This document shows positions 24,911-38,500 of a stretch of 64,000 nucleotides of DNA, in pieces (within the stretch, counting starts at the first letter, position 1; each line of letters starts with the position of its first letter). The DNA comes from Cyanoderma ruficeps (taxonomy: Eukaryota; Chordata; Aves; Passeriformes; Timaliidae): contig VZDJ01007753.1 in the NCBI GenBank assembly GCA_008694505.1, forward strand, positions 19,986,044 through 20,050,043, read 5' to 3'. The translations under genes were made by a program, and so were the position numbers. The notes under the pieces were generated by a model, which was not told where the DNA came from, made no database searches, and worked only from the letters and a program-made list of their open reading frames with translations.

Positions 24911-26679
24911 AATATAATGTACAATAGATAGTTGTGAAACCTTTAGAGCAGCCAAGTGACAGAAGCATCATGCATTGGGATGCAGTGAGCCATCCTAATG
25001 CCATGCTCTGAATTTCAAAAGATGATATCTAACAACAGTTACCTGGGCTGCAGTATTTGTTCCAATCTGACCAAAGTGTTAGAATTATAGACTTCTAACC
25101 AAGATCAGAAGTAAGCAGGTATGTCCATATCCAAAAAATAGCCATATCAAAGGCAGTGAGATAACAAGAGCTGATACTATGAAAAAGCGTGTTTCTACAT
25201 AAAAGAGAAATTAGACCCTTTATGGAAACTTAGGTTTCTTGCTGGCTGTACCTCAGCTCTCCTGTAGTGGCTGAAAAGACATCTTCCTGTTCTCTGCCTT
25301 GGCTTCCCGTATCTTCCTATTTTTAACTACTTTCAATGAAAGCTTTCCCAGCAGAGATCATGTGCCATGAAAGTTCAATTCTGATCTTAATTTGAACCAC
25401 TAGGTGCTGCTGCAACACAGACAATAAATAATTACAGCATAAACTGTCCCATAAAATTATTTGGTATTTTACACTGTATATGACAAAACTGACCTCAGGA
25501 CACTGTATGAGAACTCTCAGTACTGTCATTCTTTTGCCATGCTGCAACAGAAAATGAGCAGTTTCCAGCCTGGGGATGGATCTGTTTTTCTTGGACTACA
25601 AACTTCATTCACTGATCTGGGATTCAAAAGCAACACATGAAAATCAAGCATAGATCAATCTGTCTGCCATTGTGCTCTCCTTCCAAGCTAAGTGTATAAT
25701 GGCCAGAAATATTAAAAAGCTCACTCTCATAAGTGAGGTTTTCAGGAGAGCATTAAGCAAGTAACATGCAGCATATTGCTAGTCAAGGTAAAACACTGGC
25801 AGCCTGGTCATCAGCCAGAACCTTTCCTTTTCAATCTCTGAGAAACCCTAGTGATCTAACTCTTCCCTAACACAACATTTATCAGCATTACTAGCTTATC
25901 ACAGCTCCCAGGACAAGGAGTCCCAGGATGAAGAATTCTATTTGCATTTCTCTCAGGCTGAATCAGGTCTATCTGGTTGTTAGTAAGTTTAAAAATCTAA
26001 TAAATGGAGAATGGGCTGCCACTGCCAGAACAGTCTGTCCGAGAAATTGATATGATTTGACAGAAATGTTGTAACACTAATCTAACAGGTATGTCAATAT
26101 GATATTCTGTGTAGTGGGTAACATTATGATATCTTTTTCAAATGACAAATACAACACCACCACTAACTATAAGAACTGTTGTCTTAAAAATCACATATAT
26201 TTCTAATGTTTTAAGTAGCTATCTGAGAGTATATAAGCAGTATACAGGGAAAGTCGGTCATACTCAAGCACAGTCACCATTGTTAAATTTATTTTATTGT
26301 CAAATTTCAATTGAACCCCTGGAGGTTCATGATGAAACAGTTAGAGAACTTTTATGTGGATGAGAGTACTCCTCATTTCCTTGTAATGTCATGGAATAAA
26401 TTAACTTATTTTTTGGGAGGGCTTAAACTTTTCACTGTTGCTACCAAGACACTCAAAATCATTCTATAAGAAAAGGGAAAACAACAGTGGATTATGCTTT
26501 AAAACCTCTTCTATCCCAGTGAAAAAGTGCACAGCACAGAATCATATTGTCAACCCCCCTGTCAGTTTCCCGACAAGAAAGAGGAGGTTGGAAAACCATC
26601 AGGTCAGCAGCTGACTGACTACACTCAGGTGCTGCATACAGCTTTGAGTACAGGTGCTAGCTGAGACATGAGAAGAAAT
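24911..26679. other. Unique DNA between two CR1 copies
   Basis: AT-rich sequence without recognised genes or repeats. Traces of CR1 may extend slightly beyond 24910, but similarity is not convincing. Confidence 0.5.
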
Positions 26680-27400
26680 ATAGGCTGGGTGGAGAATGCA
26701 TGGAGAGCAGCCCTGCCCAGAAAGACTTGGGGGTGCTGGAGGGTGAGAAGCAGGGCATGACCCAGCCATGGGCACTCCCAGCCCAGAGAGCCAAACGTGT
26801 CCTGGGCTGCATCCAAAGCAGCAGGGCCAGGGAGGGGATTCTGCCCCTCTGCTCTGCTCTGCTCTGCTCTGCTGAGACCCCACCTGCAGTGCTACATCCA
26901 GCTCTGGGTGCCAGCATAGGAAGGACATGGACCTGCTGCAGTGAGTCCAGAGGAGGGCCATGAAGATGATCAGAGGGCTGGAGCACCTCTCCTGTGAAGA
27001 CAGGCTGAGAGAGTTGGGGTTTTTCAGTATGGAGAACAGAAGGCCCTGGGGAGATCTTATAGCACCATATAGTACTTTAAGGAGGACTACAAGAGACACA
27101 GAGAGGGACCTTTTACAAGAGTGTGTAGTGACAGAACATGGGAAAATGGTTTTGAACTGCAAATGTATGTCTAGATTAGGTATTAGGAAGCAATTCTTTA
27201 CTATAAGGGTGGTGAGGCACTGGAACAGGCTGCAGAGAGAAGCTGTGGATGCCCCACCCCTGAGGGTGTGCAAGGCCAGGCTGGATGGGGTCTTTGAGCA
27301 ACCTGGTCCAGTGGCAGGTGCCTTGGCCAAGGCAGGGAGGTTGAAATGAGATGACCTGTAAAGACCCATCCAACACAAACCATTCTGTAAATCTGTAATC
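26680..27400 (+). mobile_element. CR1 LINE, 5'-truncated, 3' region
   Basis: A plus-strand CR1 copy longer at its 5' end than the one at 6690. Landmarks are GGAGAGCAGCCCTGCCCAGA (26702), GACTTGGGGGTGCTGGAGG (26723), CCTGGGCTGCATCC (26802), GAGACCCCACCTGCAGTGCT (26874), CTCTCCTGTGAAGACAGGCTGAG (26987) and GGCACTGGAACAGGCTGCAGAGAGA (27216). It ends near 27400 in a degraded ATTCTGTAAATCTGTAAT tail. Long minus-strand open frames here (for example 26599-27417) are antisense to the repeat and not genes. It shares most landmarks with the 6690 copy, so the two belong to similar subfamilies. Confidence 0.93.
26847..26873 (+). repeat. (CTCTG)n microsatellite inside CR1
   Basis: Five CTCTG units plus a partial one sit where the CR1 pattern has a single CCTCTGCTC-like motif. 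The copy at 6690 has no expansion there. The array therefore arose in this copy after insertion or in its source element, and it is likely polymorphic. Confidence 0.85.
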
Positions 27401-30400
27401 TTTCCTGCTTCCAACATAAATTATTCTGCACCGGAAGACTTGAATTCACCTGTCATTTCTGGTCCTATATCAATTTTTATCATCTTGTTGACCATTTCAT
27501 GATACAATCTGAACCATTTGGCCCCTTAATTCAATTCATGTGTCAGTAGGGATGCATTGACTAGTCTGAAGAATCCAATCCACAGCTTTCTTCCCAGAAC
27601 AAACAGGGAACAGTTGTTTCAGCAGTGATAAATGTAGACCAAAAAAAAAATTAGAATTTTCTCCTGCATCCTCAGTCTAGGTCTTACGGCTGCTGAAGGA
27701 CAAAGACTTTCAGTGGAGATACCTACCCAGACTCCAGACAAAAGTTATTTCTATGGCCAATTACCCTAAGTCTTCTGTATTTCATTCCTGAAAAAGATTG
27801 ATCTGGCATTTGCTTATGTAGACTCCTGATCCATAGTGAGTATCTTCTAAAGAAATCCTGGAAAGGAATCTGGAAATACTGATCCAGGAGGACCTGATTA
27901 CCATGCTCAGTGTAATTGCCAAGTGTCTGATTTTAGGTTTGGAGTTGGGCTCTTTTTCTTCCAAGACTCTGGGACAAAATAAACAGTGCTGACCTGAAGC
28001 AGAGACTGTTTCTCAGGGCTTTAAAAAAAGGCTTACCATTGCCTAATTTTTTTAGTACATTTTTTTTCTTAGTCACATCACACTGACAATCTACAATTAC
28101 CTCACAATCAACACTTACTTCTTAAACTCACTCTTCTCTGCCATTTTCAGCTGATAGAAGAAATTTATTGCAACATTTTTCTAGATATCAAGTACGTTAA
28201 CCTGCATTGTGCATTGCAACACCTTAACCTTTTATGTCAGTCCAGGAAGACTCATGCTCTTCTACACAATATTTTGCCCTATATCAGTGGTGTTTTCCAG
28301 CTATTATTGTCCCAAAGACAATACCATTATTATGCAGGCTTAGAAGGACATCCACCCAATGTTCCAACCTCTTCTATTCATGTCATGTACTTCCTACACA
28401 AGATAAATATATAAACACAATCATACGAACTTTAAGTTTTGTGCCTAACCAATATAAAGACACTGTAAGCAAGGAATGCTGCAGGATAAGGAGCAGTGGC
28501 CTAAACCTGAGAAATTTAACTAAATTCCCATGTACTACCATTACTACTTGTTTCACTGAAGATCAGCCATACTAAATCTAGATTTACTTTGCAGGAAAAA
28601 GAAAATCCAGTTGACCTAAAAAAGGAAAGTTTACCCTGAGTGAAATCTAGTTGTCAATGCTGAATTTAATGCTACTTTTTGTTTGCCTCCCTATTTTGAA
28701 TCATTCTTTCATTAATATTTGAATTTTCCTGCCCTTTAATTAAACTAAAATACCTGGTAATTCTACCCCTAGCTAAAGGCATGCATAAAAATTTATTATT
28801 TTGTAGTTATATGGCTATGTGCCCAACTTATTAAAAATTCCCAGTACTTACCTACAAGACTGAATGCATAAAAAAGAATCTTTCTCTACTCCACTTCAAA
28901 AGAAATTCCTGAGATAAAATTTACATGCTTACACTGCAGACTGCAATCATTCGGATCTTAAGCGTGTCTTTCATCATCTTCATTTTTCTTTAACATAGTA
29001 AGTTTCTAAATGTGAATCAACATCACTTAAATAGTGAAGAAGAGCTCTCCTGGATCAGAGAAGAATTTGCTTCCTTGGAGCGTTTATTCCTATCTTTGCC
29101 ACCAACTTGCTACAAATTATTGGGCCAAGTCCTTTCACATGCAATGTCTGACACAGGCCTTCCCCTGTAAACTACTCCTAAATGGCCATGGCCTTCCAAC
29201 AGCTACAGTCACCAAGAAGAAATCACTGAAGAAATGAAATACATTACTAATATGAAGAATTTAGAAAACCAGGCAGTCTCTAAGCAAACAAAATAATATG
29301 GTTTTGACCAAACTTTAAATCTCCACTTCTGTGTTTGTCATTTGTGAAAAGGAGTAATACTTCCCTATATCAGAGATGATAAATAAATTCTACTTTCAGA
29401 CAAACTGACGTGCTGAGATGAAAAATTATAGAAAACCTGCCAGCCAAACTTGTTTCTATTTAACATCGTGCTCGGTGAATGATGAAAGCTTATTGCTCAC
29501 AAAAATATGATCATGTTATAAAGAAATGCATAGCTACACATTTACAGCACTGATGAAGTTGACCAGGAAGGGAAAAAAATTGCAATTACAGACTAAATGA
29601 TGTTCAACCTTAAGGAGTCAGGCATTTTAAATACAGACTTACTGAATTTCATGTGCTGAGGTTTAAAACTACAACATTCAACTTAAGCTTTTAAATGCAT
29701 AATTAAAGGCTGAATAAGGTTTCTAGATTAAGTAATACATGGTGGAAGTGCATGCACATTAAGTTTTACAGCATAATTTTGTTTTTTCTCTTATTAAGAA
29801 AATATACTTTGCATTATCTTTTGAGATTATAAACAGAAAGAAATCCAAAGAAGTCTTGCTGGTTTTGACTAACATCCTTCTAGGTAAATATATTTCTGGC
29901 ATGGACCATAATTTTATTTTTACAGATACTCCTTGTAAAATCTTCTATGGCAAAAATTGTAGTCATTTTGCCCTGATGAAAATTTTAATGTAATATTCAA
30001 GTACACATTATATGTTCGAACTGTATGTTGCTTTATAAACCAATTAACATGACTTTTGGAGAAGCATGAGAATAAGACTGGGTAGCCTTAGTACAAAAAT
30101 ACCTGTTTGAAGTTTACAGTAGACAGCTGAATGAATAGGAAAGTGAAAAACAAAAGACTAAATTAAAAGCATTTGCTAAACACCTCTTATCTATCACCAT
30201 ACTATTATTTTCCCCATATGTCTACACATCTCTTAGAATGATTATTAGAAATATTCATTTCCTGGAGTAAAAATTTTCTAAGTACTTAGCCATGTCTTGA
30301 AAGAAATGTTCATATTAAAATAAAATTTTTTAAAACTATTCTTACAAACAGGCAAAAATATATTCTTTATTATCTGCCTAAACCTCTAACAGTTCCCCTC

Positions 30401-31820
30401 TTTTCCTAAGGGAAACTGCAGGACTGTTTGTCCACAGAGAACTCTCCTTATCAGCTCCATCACTGTCACTAGCAACTTAGTGCAGGTCTACTTTCATCTC
30501 ATGCATACATCCCTGGAGATCAGGACTACTGCAAAGCCAAGCACTGCAAGAGCAGTGCAGTAGGTTTGTTTGAGGGAGTGCTGAGGGAGGATTTCCCACA
30601 ACCAAACATATTGCCCTGTCTGAAAGCAGCCTAAATACAAATCAAAGTAAAACACTTACTTGCAATATTCCAAATAAAAACATCCCCAATCCCATGGGTT
30701 ACGAAAAATGATTAACAGAAATTTTAGAAAGTTGCTCACATCTCTGAGCTAAGGTAAGATTTAAGACTGTTCTTAATCTAAAAGCCAATCTCCTCCTTTG
30801 CACAACGAGTCAGATGCTCAGACGTTTCCCATCCATGGCACTAATGAGTCTTTTCTATGTAAGACTTGCACCCCTACGTTAGCTGAGGATTTGACAGATT
30901 GTGATAAACACAATTGAGTTTGTCTTCTATTTTAGATTAAACCCCTCATTTTTTTCTTTCTTCCCAAGATTACTGACCACCAGCTTTTTTAAAAAGCAGT
31001 TTCAAAACACTTCTCCTGGATTATTTAGTGACTCTACCATTTTGGAAAGAATAATTACTTTTTGAAAGCCTATGTGCTTTTGTGCCTTCTGTCATGACAG
31101 CTAACAGAACCTTTCAAGAAATATCTTGACATCCAACTAGATGAAACTATAAGTAAACAGTGGCTTTACACTGAAAGAAAACAATTTTCTTTTCTACTAT
31201 GGGCAATATTCAAAACTCAGTGCAAAGTATTTGCATGATATAACTCCTAAAATCTGATATATTTCATGTTTGTATTTCATATAAAATCTTGCACATCGCA
31301 TAAATTAAAAGACACGTTATACAACCTACAGGTGAGATTAATACATGCAGTTATCACTGGATTTTAATTTGAGCCAATTACCAGGAAAACCCATAACTTT
31401 TGACTGGTAAAGCAGAAATAGGCTTGAGGTGATTTAACAGACATTAATATCTACCTTTGAAAGAAGGAGAAAGTGCTCAAAATGTCTTTTAAATGTTTGT
31501 ATGCTTTCAAAATGCTTTACTAAAAGTGAATAAATACATCAGAGGTCCACATAAAAGCACATTACCTGAGAACTAAAAATCTTATTCAGTAGTTCTGAAC
31601 AGTCTCAGATATAAAACCTGCTATGAGTAATTACGGAGTCTTCAAAAAATACTAGAGAATAACAACTCAGCCAGCTTAGACATCTCCACTGGGTAAAAGG
31701 CAAACATTCTTCTGAAGTAGAATATGTGCTCTGCATTAATAAAATGCTAAGAAAGCATCATTTTATCAAGTATTTTGGTATTATTATGGAAGAACCCAAA
31801 TATCAATCTCTACCATTCAA

Positions 31821-31840
31821 AATAACATAATTATGTTATT
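31821..31840. repeat. 20-bp perfect AT-rich palindrome
   Basis: AATAACATAATTATGTTATT is its own reverse complement, with no loop. No function is evident. Confidence 0.7.
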
Positions 31841-32354
31841 ATTTCAAAACGTTTCCCACCTGCAAACTGTTATTCCGAAACACAATGGGTATTGAAAAGC
31901 TGACACTTTGAGATGGTAAACAGATTTTTTCAACCACATAAGAACCCAGTACCTACAACATCTTGCCTTTTAAAAATCCTGTTCACTTCAAAAGGAGTTG
32001 TTTTCAGATAATTAATAAAGTCAGTTGTAAAAGCAAGGTGTCAGTTTCAAAACACCACACATGCTACTACAAAAACAGTTCTTGGCAACATCAGAATTCT
32101 CTGAAGGAGATGGCTAAGAATGGAGAGTCTTTAGAGGGGAAGAAGTATAAATAGGCAATAACTTTCTCTAAGGGAATGCTACCACAAAGTCATTCACCTT
32201 CCAAAAAGCTTTGCAAAGGTTCTTCAGCTAAAAGAGGTATGACAAATCAATGGCCCCGCCAGAAGTAAATATTCCTGAATGGCAAGATGCTGTTTCCATT
32301 TTCCTTGCATAAGTTTGCTTCCATGGAGCAATGGCTTCATTAGCAAATCCTCAT

Positions 32355-32384
32355 TGCAGTGTATAACACATTGTATACACTGCA
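32355..32384. repeat. Inverted repeat, 11-bp arms, 8-nt loop
   Basis: TGCAGTGTATA (32355-32365) is separated by eight bases from its reverse complement TATACACTGCA (32374-32384). It is perfectly paired but too short for a microRNA hairpin by itself. Confidence 0.75.
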
Positions 32385-32985
32385 CATGTATAACACCGCC
32401 CACCTCAGCCTGTGAAACAGAAACAAATTACTGCATCCTATTAATGAAAACCATCAGTTAGGAGAAAATACTGGGTTTTTTACCTCCTGTATACTTACAC
32501 CCTATTTTAATTTACACCAAGGGGAACTCTGAATCAAGTACCATATCAGATATGAGAATGTCACTCAGTATGGTGAAAGAAATACAGCTTTCTAGTCATG
32601 AGGTAGGTCAAGGAGACATGAACCCATTTGGTGACTTCAACAAATTTACTTTTAAATCATGTAAAAAAAGTGCCGTGAACACTCAGGGAAAAAATATCAC
32701 CCCAACTGTTTTAAATATGTAACACAGGTAAGGAAACGGCAAGACCAGACTGCATTATCTCTGCAGATTGTCAGGTTAAAAAAAAATAGTAGATAACTCC
32801 ACCACCCACCTCCTCATCAATACTTTTTACAGTGAACGAGGATGGGAGCGGAGGCAGCCACACTGTGTGTACGCTGTGTTTGCTGATTAAAAGAAACAGA
32901 GAGCCACTGCCTTTTGATGGTTCTTACACAGTAAGAGTACTGCAGAATAATGGAAGTAAGAAGTAAGACTTGTTTGCAAAGGGTT

Positions 32986-33103
32986 CACAGTTTTATTTAT
33001 TTATTCTATGTTATTTATTTATTATATATTCACAGTTTTATTTATTATATGTTATTTATGTATTATATATCATGGGTTTATTTATTTGTTTATTTATTTA
33101 TCG
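32986..33103. repeat. TTTA-rich repeat with 45-bp internal duplication
   Basis: A (TTTA)n-type low-complexity block. A larger unit starting CACAGTTTTATTTATT occurs at 32986-33030 and again, slightly shortened, at 33031-33071 (45-base offset). GTTTATTTATTTGTTTATTTA follows. It shows microsatellite instability plus a second-order tandem duplication. Confidence 0.85.
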
Positions 33104-35418
33104 GGGGAAGAAGGAGTCTACAATAAAATTAACTTCTCTATATAGTATTCTATATTTTCTTGAACAGTTCTTCAATAGAAGAGACTTTCCTATCTGTTCT
33201 AGCACAAAGGTTCTGCCCCACCAACACCATTGCATCTTGCTGGCTTCCAGTCTTTTCATATGAAAGACAAAACCAACAATCAGACGCCTAGCAAAATTTC
33301 ATTGTTAAAAAATTTACCATGATTACAGAAGAACCACTAAGGTCACTAAGAAGTCCTTATTGAAGCTGAATGACAACATTATATTTTTGTAATTTACTAA
33401 ATGGTTGGAAGTGGGATACACAAAAAACCCCAAATATAAAAATCCACACAGACTCAAAAATTTTCATACTCTTCTAGAGCACATCATAAATGCAAATAAT
33501 TGATTAAACCAATTTCAAACTCAGCCAATTCCATCAATGTAAGAAACAGGAAAAGAAATGAGAATGTGAGTTTTGATAAAACAGCTGACATTTGCCTCAG
33601 GAATAGCAAAATTATGTGTAAGGGAACAAAATTAACTTCATTCCTCAAAATAGCCCACTGCTATCAGACGGGTAGATCATAATGAACAACACACAAAGCC
33701 TTCTATATGGAAGGAATGCAGGATTTTACAAAAAAGTAGTATCTCCCCTTTCCCACCTTTAATTCCTGAAAATTGGAAAGGGATATGTGCGCTGCGGAGA
33801 GATATCGACTTCACAGGTTGATAAATTATTTTTAAAACAAAAGGAAAAATACTGTCTTGTCAGTAACTAACTATTAACTATTTTATTGGGTTTTTACAAA
33901 TTGGACATACTTTTTACTAAATCTGTATAATTATAATGAACTTTCCGCTGATCTAACCACAGTTTTATGTCAAATTCAGTTTTAGTTATCTTAAACTACT
34001 AGATTTAGGGTGTGATCCCACTCTTGAATCACTCAAGCAGAGTTAGATAGCAAATTTCTTTCCAAGTTTAAGTTTACAAAAATAGCACATCAACTACATG
34101 CAACTGCTTTTCCTGGGTAGGTCAAGCCTTAAAGGGCAAAACAGAAGAAGTGAAAGATGGATTTCAAATGAAAAACTGCATTGTTGGGAGCATATTCCAA
34201 GAAGATTCAAGTTTCACTTCAAATAGAACTGTATCTTAACTTGCAAGTTGGCTGAAAATTGTAATTTCTCCTTTTCACATTCATCCTTTTTTATTACAGC
34301 TTGTTCTTGCTTTTCAAATGTTTGGCCATTGCAAACCAGACATTATTTGTGGGAGCACAGCAAAAGCATACAAATTACTTACTTCTGATGGAGACCAGTT
34401 ATCTTGAAACAAGTGCTTCCTCATTTGTGCCTTGTTCTTGTACCTTGTTATTCCATACACAAAACAGTAATGGTTTACTTTTAAATTTAAAATTGTCATA
34501 TTTTTAACACTGCATGCATAGAAAACCTTGTGGGAAAAAGCACTGAAAAAAATCCCCATAACTGATCAGGAAGAATGTGAAGTGGCTGCCTAGCTAATGC
34601 TGCATGTGATCTCTTGGTTTGCTCTCACAGTGCTGTAACTGAACGGAATGAAGGATCATTACCTATGAGATGCACAGGGGGAAACCAAAACCAAATGAAG
34701 TGTACTAAGAACTCTATGATATTGATAGCAGTAACTTTTTTCTTCTTCAACATCAGATCAAGAGCATTCCCTAACATGAGTGCCACTGCTGTTCCCCATG
34801 CATTTAAGTAACCTTACATTAAGAACAAAAGAACAATTGTGTGCATTAGACAAATGTTTATTGAGCTCAGGCTCTCTTGGAGTGGCAACCAGTAGACATC
34901 TCAGTAATATTAAGCCCAGCATGCAGTGATACTGCCAAGGAACACTATGTCAGGATGCAATCCTGCCAATCTGGATGCAATCAGGATGCCCCCAAAGACC
35001 TGAAGAAGTATTTATCCTTATTTTCTCCAGTGAATGTTCCTTTCATCAAGTTCTTATACACAAAACACTTAGTATCCACAACATCATACTGCAAGAAGCT
35101 GCATTTTGTGCTGTATGCCAAGAACCATCTTCATTTGTTTGAGTGTGAGTGTGCTAAAATCTCCTTTGATTTGATGGTCGCTACTTTTTGCAGTAAAAGT
35201 CAGGCAGGGCAATGACCTTTCCAACACCAGGCACAGTCCCATAACACCCAAGTTAGAGCAGAGCAGGTCAGGATCAGCCGCAATCCAGGGATCTGTGTCT
35301 TGCCCAGCTGGCCTTCACCATGGCCAGCCATGCCAGGAGTGTCCTCATTTCCACAGCACATGCTTCCCATGATGCTGATGCAAGGAACTCTTTAATAGGC
35401 AATTATGAAATACACTGG
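33104..35418. other. Unique AT-rich DNA, no gene recognised
   Basis: No repeat or gene was recognised. An open frame at 34877-35215 (plus, 112 codons) has mixed composition but no recognisable domain, start context or splice structure. I do not call it. Confidence 0.5.
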
Positions 35419-35515
35419 ACAAAAAAAAAAGAAAACCAAAAAAACCCCAAAAAAACCAACCAACCAAACAAACAAAAAAAAACCCCAACACAAAAAAACC
35501 AAAAAAAACCAAAAC
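35419..35515. repeat. A/C-only low-complexity tract
   Basis: Across 97 bases the plus strand has no T and only one G (35431). It mixes long A runs with CCCC and AACC/AAAC units. The 24 bases at 35454-35477 are identical to 15919-15942, so the two tracts are the same kind of repeat in the same orientation. Confidence 0.9.
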
Positions 35516-38500
35516 TGTGGGACTAGTACTGATTAATACTCTTGAGCAGAAAGTTTTTTAAAATTTAATGCTCTATGAACAATCATATAATTTGCAGAAG
35601 GGGTTGCAGAATCCATTCTTAAAGCTGGGGCTCCAGCACTAGAAGTAGCAGGGAGGTTGCCTTCCTGTATCACTGAAAAATCATCAGGAAACAGTATAGC
35701 AAATTGGGAGTCTGTAACAAAATGATTATAGTCCAAAGGAGCCAGGAGAACATAATTAGTATGCATGGTTTTTAATGCTGAACTAAAAGAATAATTATTT
35801 AAACACTAGAAATTACAATTCATTTTATTGATTTATTTAAAAATAAAACTTGTATCTTCTGTGATGTAAGAGAGGAAATTCTCACCTAGGGGTTCCAAAT
35901 ATGCTTTACAAATTCTAAAAATATAGAGACCAAATGCATCAGGAGGAAGACTGTCTTCTGGGAAAACCAGAGGACAATTAATCCTCAAAACCCATGATAT
36001 GAAAAAGCAGAAACTTCATGAGACTCCAGATATGTAGCGGGCTAGGCACCATGGTTAGGGTTCCTACTGAAAATTTCAAGGCAAATCAACATGCATCACA
36101 GATGAAGCAGCATGTCATAAAACGCTTCCTCCTTTGACTTACCTATACTATGAATTTACTCTTGCTAACAGCATTATTAAGGCAAGAACTGCAGGTGAGA
36201 AACCACTAGGTGAATAAACTCTGACACAAGTTACATTTGGTCCACACGTTTTATAATCAACTTCACCACATCCCTTGCATGCAGCAATGCTAAAGCAAGC
36301 ATATGAAGCAAACCCACAATATGAAGCCTCTTTGTTCCCCAGAAGGAACATTCCAGTCCATTCCATACAATATTTCAAAGGCATTAACATTTTTCTCCAT
36401 CCTTCCAATATCTATCTCCATCCAGTAAGAAAAGCTAGCTTACAGAGACAGGGAAAATAAAGCAAAAAATACCCTGTTTGAATTGTAAAGTCAGGAAAAA
36501 AACTAGAGGAAGTATTCGACATCACCCAACAAAATCAGAAGTTTTCACTTAAACCAAAGCAATATTCTGAGATTCAGATATTTAAGCAAATTTTGAGGAG
36601 GAATTTTAAAAAGCCAGTGCAGTGACTAGATTTTCTTTCCATGCATAACTTCTCAGAACATAAAATATATTACAAGTGCTTGAGAGAGAATGTGACAGAT
36701 GAGTAGTAAAAACCAGTAAGGTGGCACAAACAACATAAGAAGCAGTACCAGAAAAGTATCAGAATAAATTAAAACAGAAGGAGGTACGAACCCCAACTTT
36801 ACTATGAAAAAATATGTACAAGAGATGGTTTTGCTTATACAGTGATGTTTCAAAAATGTTTGTTTTCCTCAACATAATACTTTTGAAAGTCTGACTATCT
36901 TTTTTGTCTAGATATCATGAAAAGTGTAACAATTATCTAGAAATAGTCTGCTTTGATTGTGATTTCTGATTAAGTAACGTGATTTTTGTAAAAATTCTAG
37001 TGAAACTGGCCATCAGTCAGGCCTAGGAACAGTAACATGTTAATTAAAATTTTCTAGCCTCTCACCTGTCAAGACCTTAAGAATGTGTTTAAAATGGTGA
37101 CGAGTCAGCCACAAAGATATTGCAAATGATTCAGTTCACCACTAGTGAAGTATTTTAAGAACTGGAAGTATAAAGATAATAGTTACAGATATTTATATGA
37201 AAATCCTCCCTGTGATTGTCTAAGACCAGACCTTGTGAAGAAGAAAACAAAACAAAACAAATTAAAAATACAAGAAGTAAAAAACAACAATAAATCATCC
37301 AAGGATTTTAAGAAGAGTTACAAAAGCAAATAAAAGGCAACAGTTCACAAAGCAGAAAATTATCACAAGATACAGAGAGCTCATGGACAAGAAAAGGGTG
37401 AAAATTTCACAGAATAAAGGACAGCATTTTCAAGCTAATTGTATGCAGAATTGCTTTCAGAATTTGCAATGCCTAAGCAAACTGTTCGTGAAATTTTTCA
37501 GGATAACTGACTCATTTTTGACTAGTTAAAAAGCTAAAGGAATTAAGTAAATTCCTCTTTCACCTAAAGAAGTGGAACAGTACATTTGGGAATATTTTGT
37601 TTCTGGTTTAAGTGTTTTACAAAGACTGCTTTTTCCATCAAGAGCTACTAAATGCATTTGAAAGACTCCTGCCTTTACTAACAAGGCAGAGCATCTGCTG
37701 CTACAAGAGAGATTCCTTTCCCTGCAGTGAAATTTTGAAGATTTCTTCTTCAAAAACAGCAAGATGACTAATTAGGAAACTTCTCAGTACAAATGCTAAA
37801 CAGAAAATGTTTATGTTCTTACAATGGTTACCACTTCACTCCCAATACGGTGTAAACCACCCCCCCCTCCAAAAAAAAACCCAACCCAAAACTCAACCAA
37901 AATTCTGTTTAGCAAATGCAAGATGGATCTTCTCTGCTGTGTTTTTTAGCAACTAAGTTACACAACAAATGCATACTGGAGTTTTGTTCCAGGCCCTGAA
38001 CAGAAGATCGTTTGAGAAAGGCAGCTGTTCAACATGACAGCTACCGCAACATCCAAAGAAAGGCAATGAGCTACAGCAAAGATACACAATAAGGAGACAT
38101 ACAATGCTCACTGAAAACACATGCAAAAACTTGGACAGTGACTAGACTTGGAATCAAGCTGAGATTAAATCCACTTTAAAAGTAGACAGGAATACACAAT
38201 TTGTGACTTTCCACATTTGTCACTCTAAAGAATCTGACAAAATCCCCTCTAAACTGCAACGGCAGGACTTCAAGTCAGTCAACACTTCGAGATATAATTT
38301 AAAGAATCTCTCCTTGAAATGAGAACAACAAAACCATAGCAAAGGGTCTGAATCTCTATAGCTTTCTTTTTCAAAGCAAATAAAACTATAGCACGGAAGC
38401 TTTGAAATAAGGAAACTCAGATCTGCTGGATAAAACGTATTAAAAGCAAAAGACTTGAAAACAAACTCATAGCCTGTGCCTTTGAGGGGATGAGATCTTC

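Larger units (their letters stand above)
27401..32985. other. Unique AT-rich DNA, no gene recognised
   Basis: No interspersed repeat or host exon was recognised. It contains a 20-bp perfect palindrome (31821-31840) and an 11-bp-arm hairpin (32355-32384). A strong donor-like string on the minus strand at 28847-28852 is not accompanied by an open exon. Confidence 0.55.

Noticed and set aside
26599..27417. 272-codon minus-strand open frame
   Set aside because: It is antisense to a plus-strand CR1 element. Its length follows from the GC-rich repeat, and the peptide has no recognisable domain.
34877..35215. 112-codon plus-strand open frame in unique DNA
   Set aside because: It has no recognisable motif, no splice context and no promoter. 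It is compatible with chance in 64 kb.
36143..36188. 46-nt minus-strand segment with strong acceptor (CTCACCTGCAG) and donor (TAG|GTAAGT)
   Set aside because: All three frames hit a stop, so it is not a coding exon. A non-coding exon cannot be shown without RNA data.
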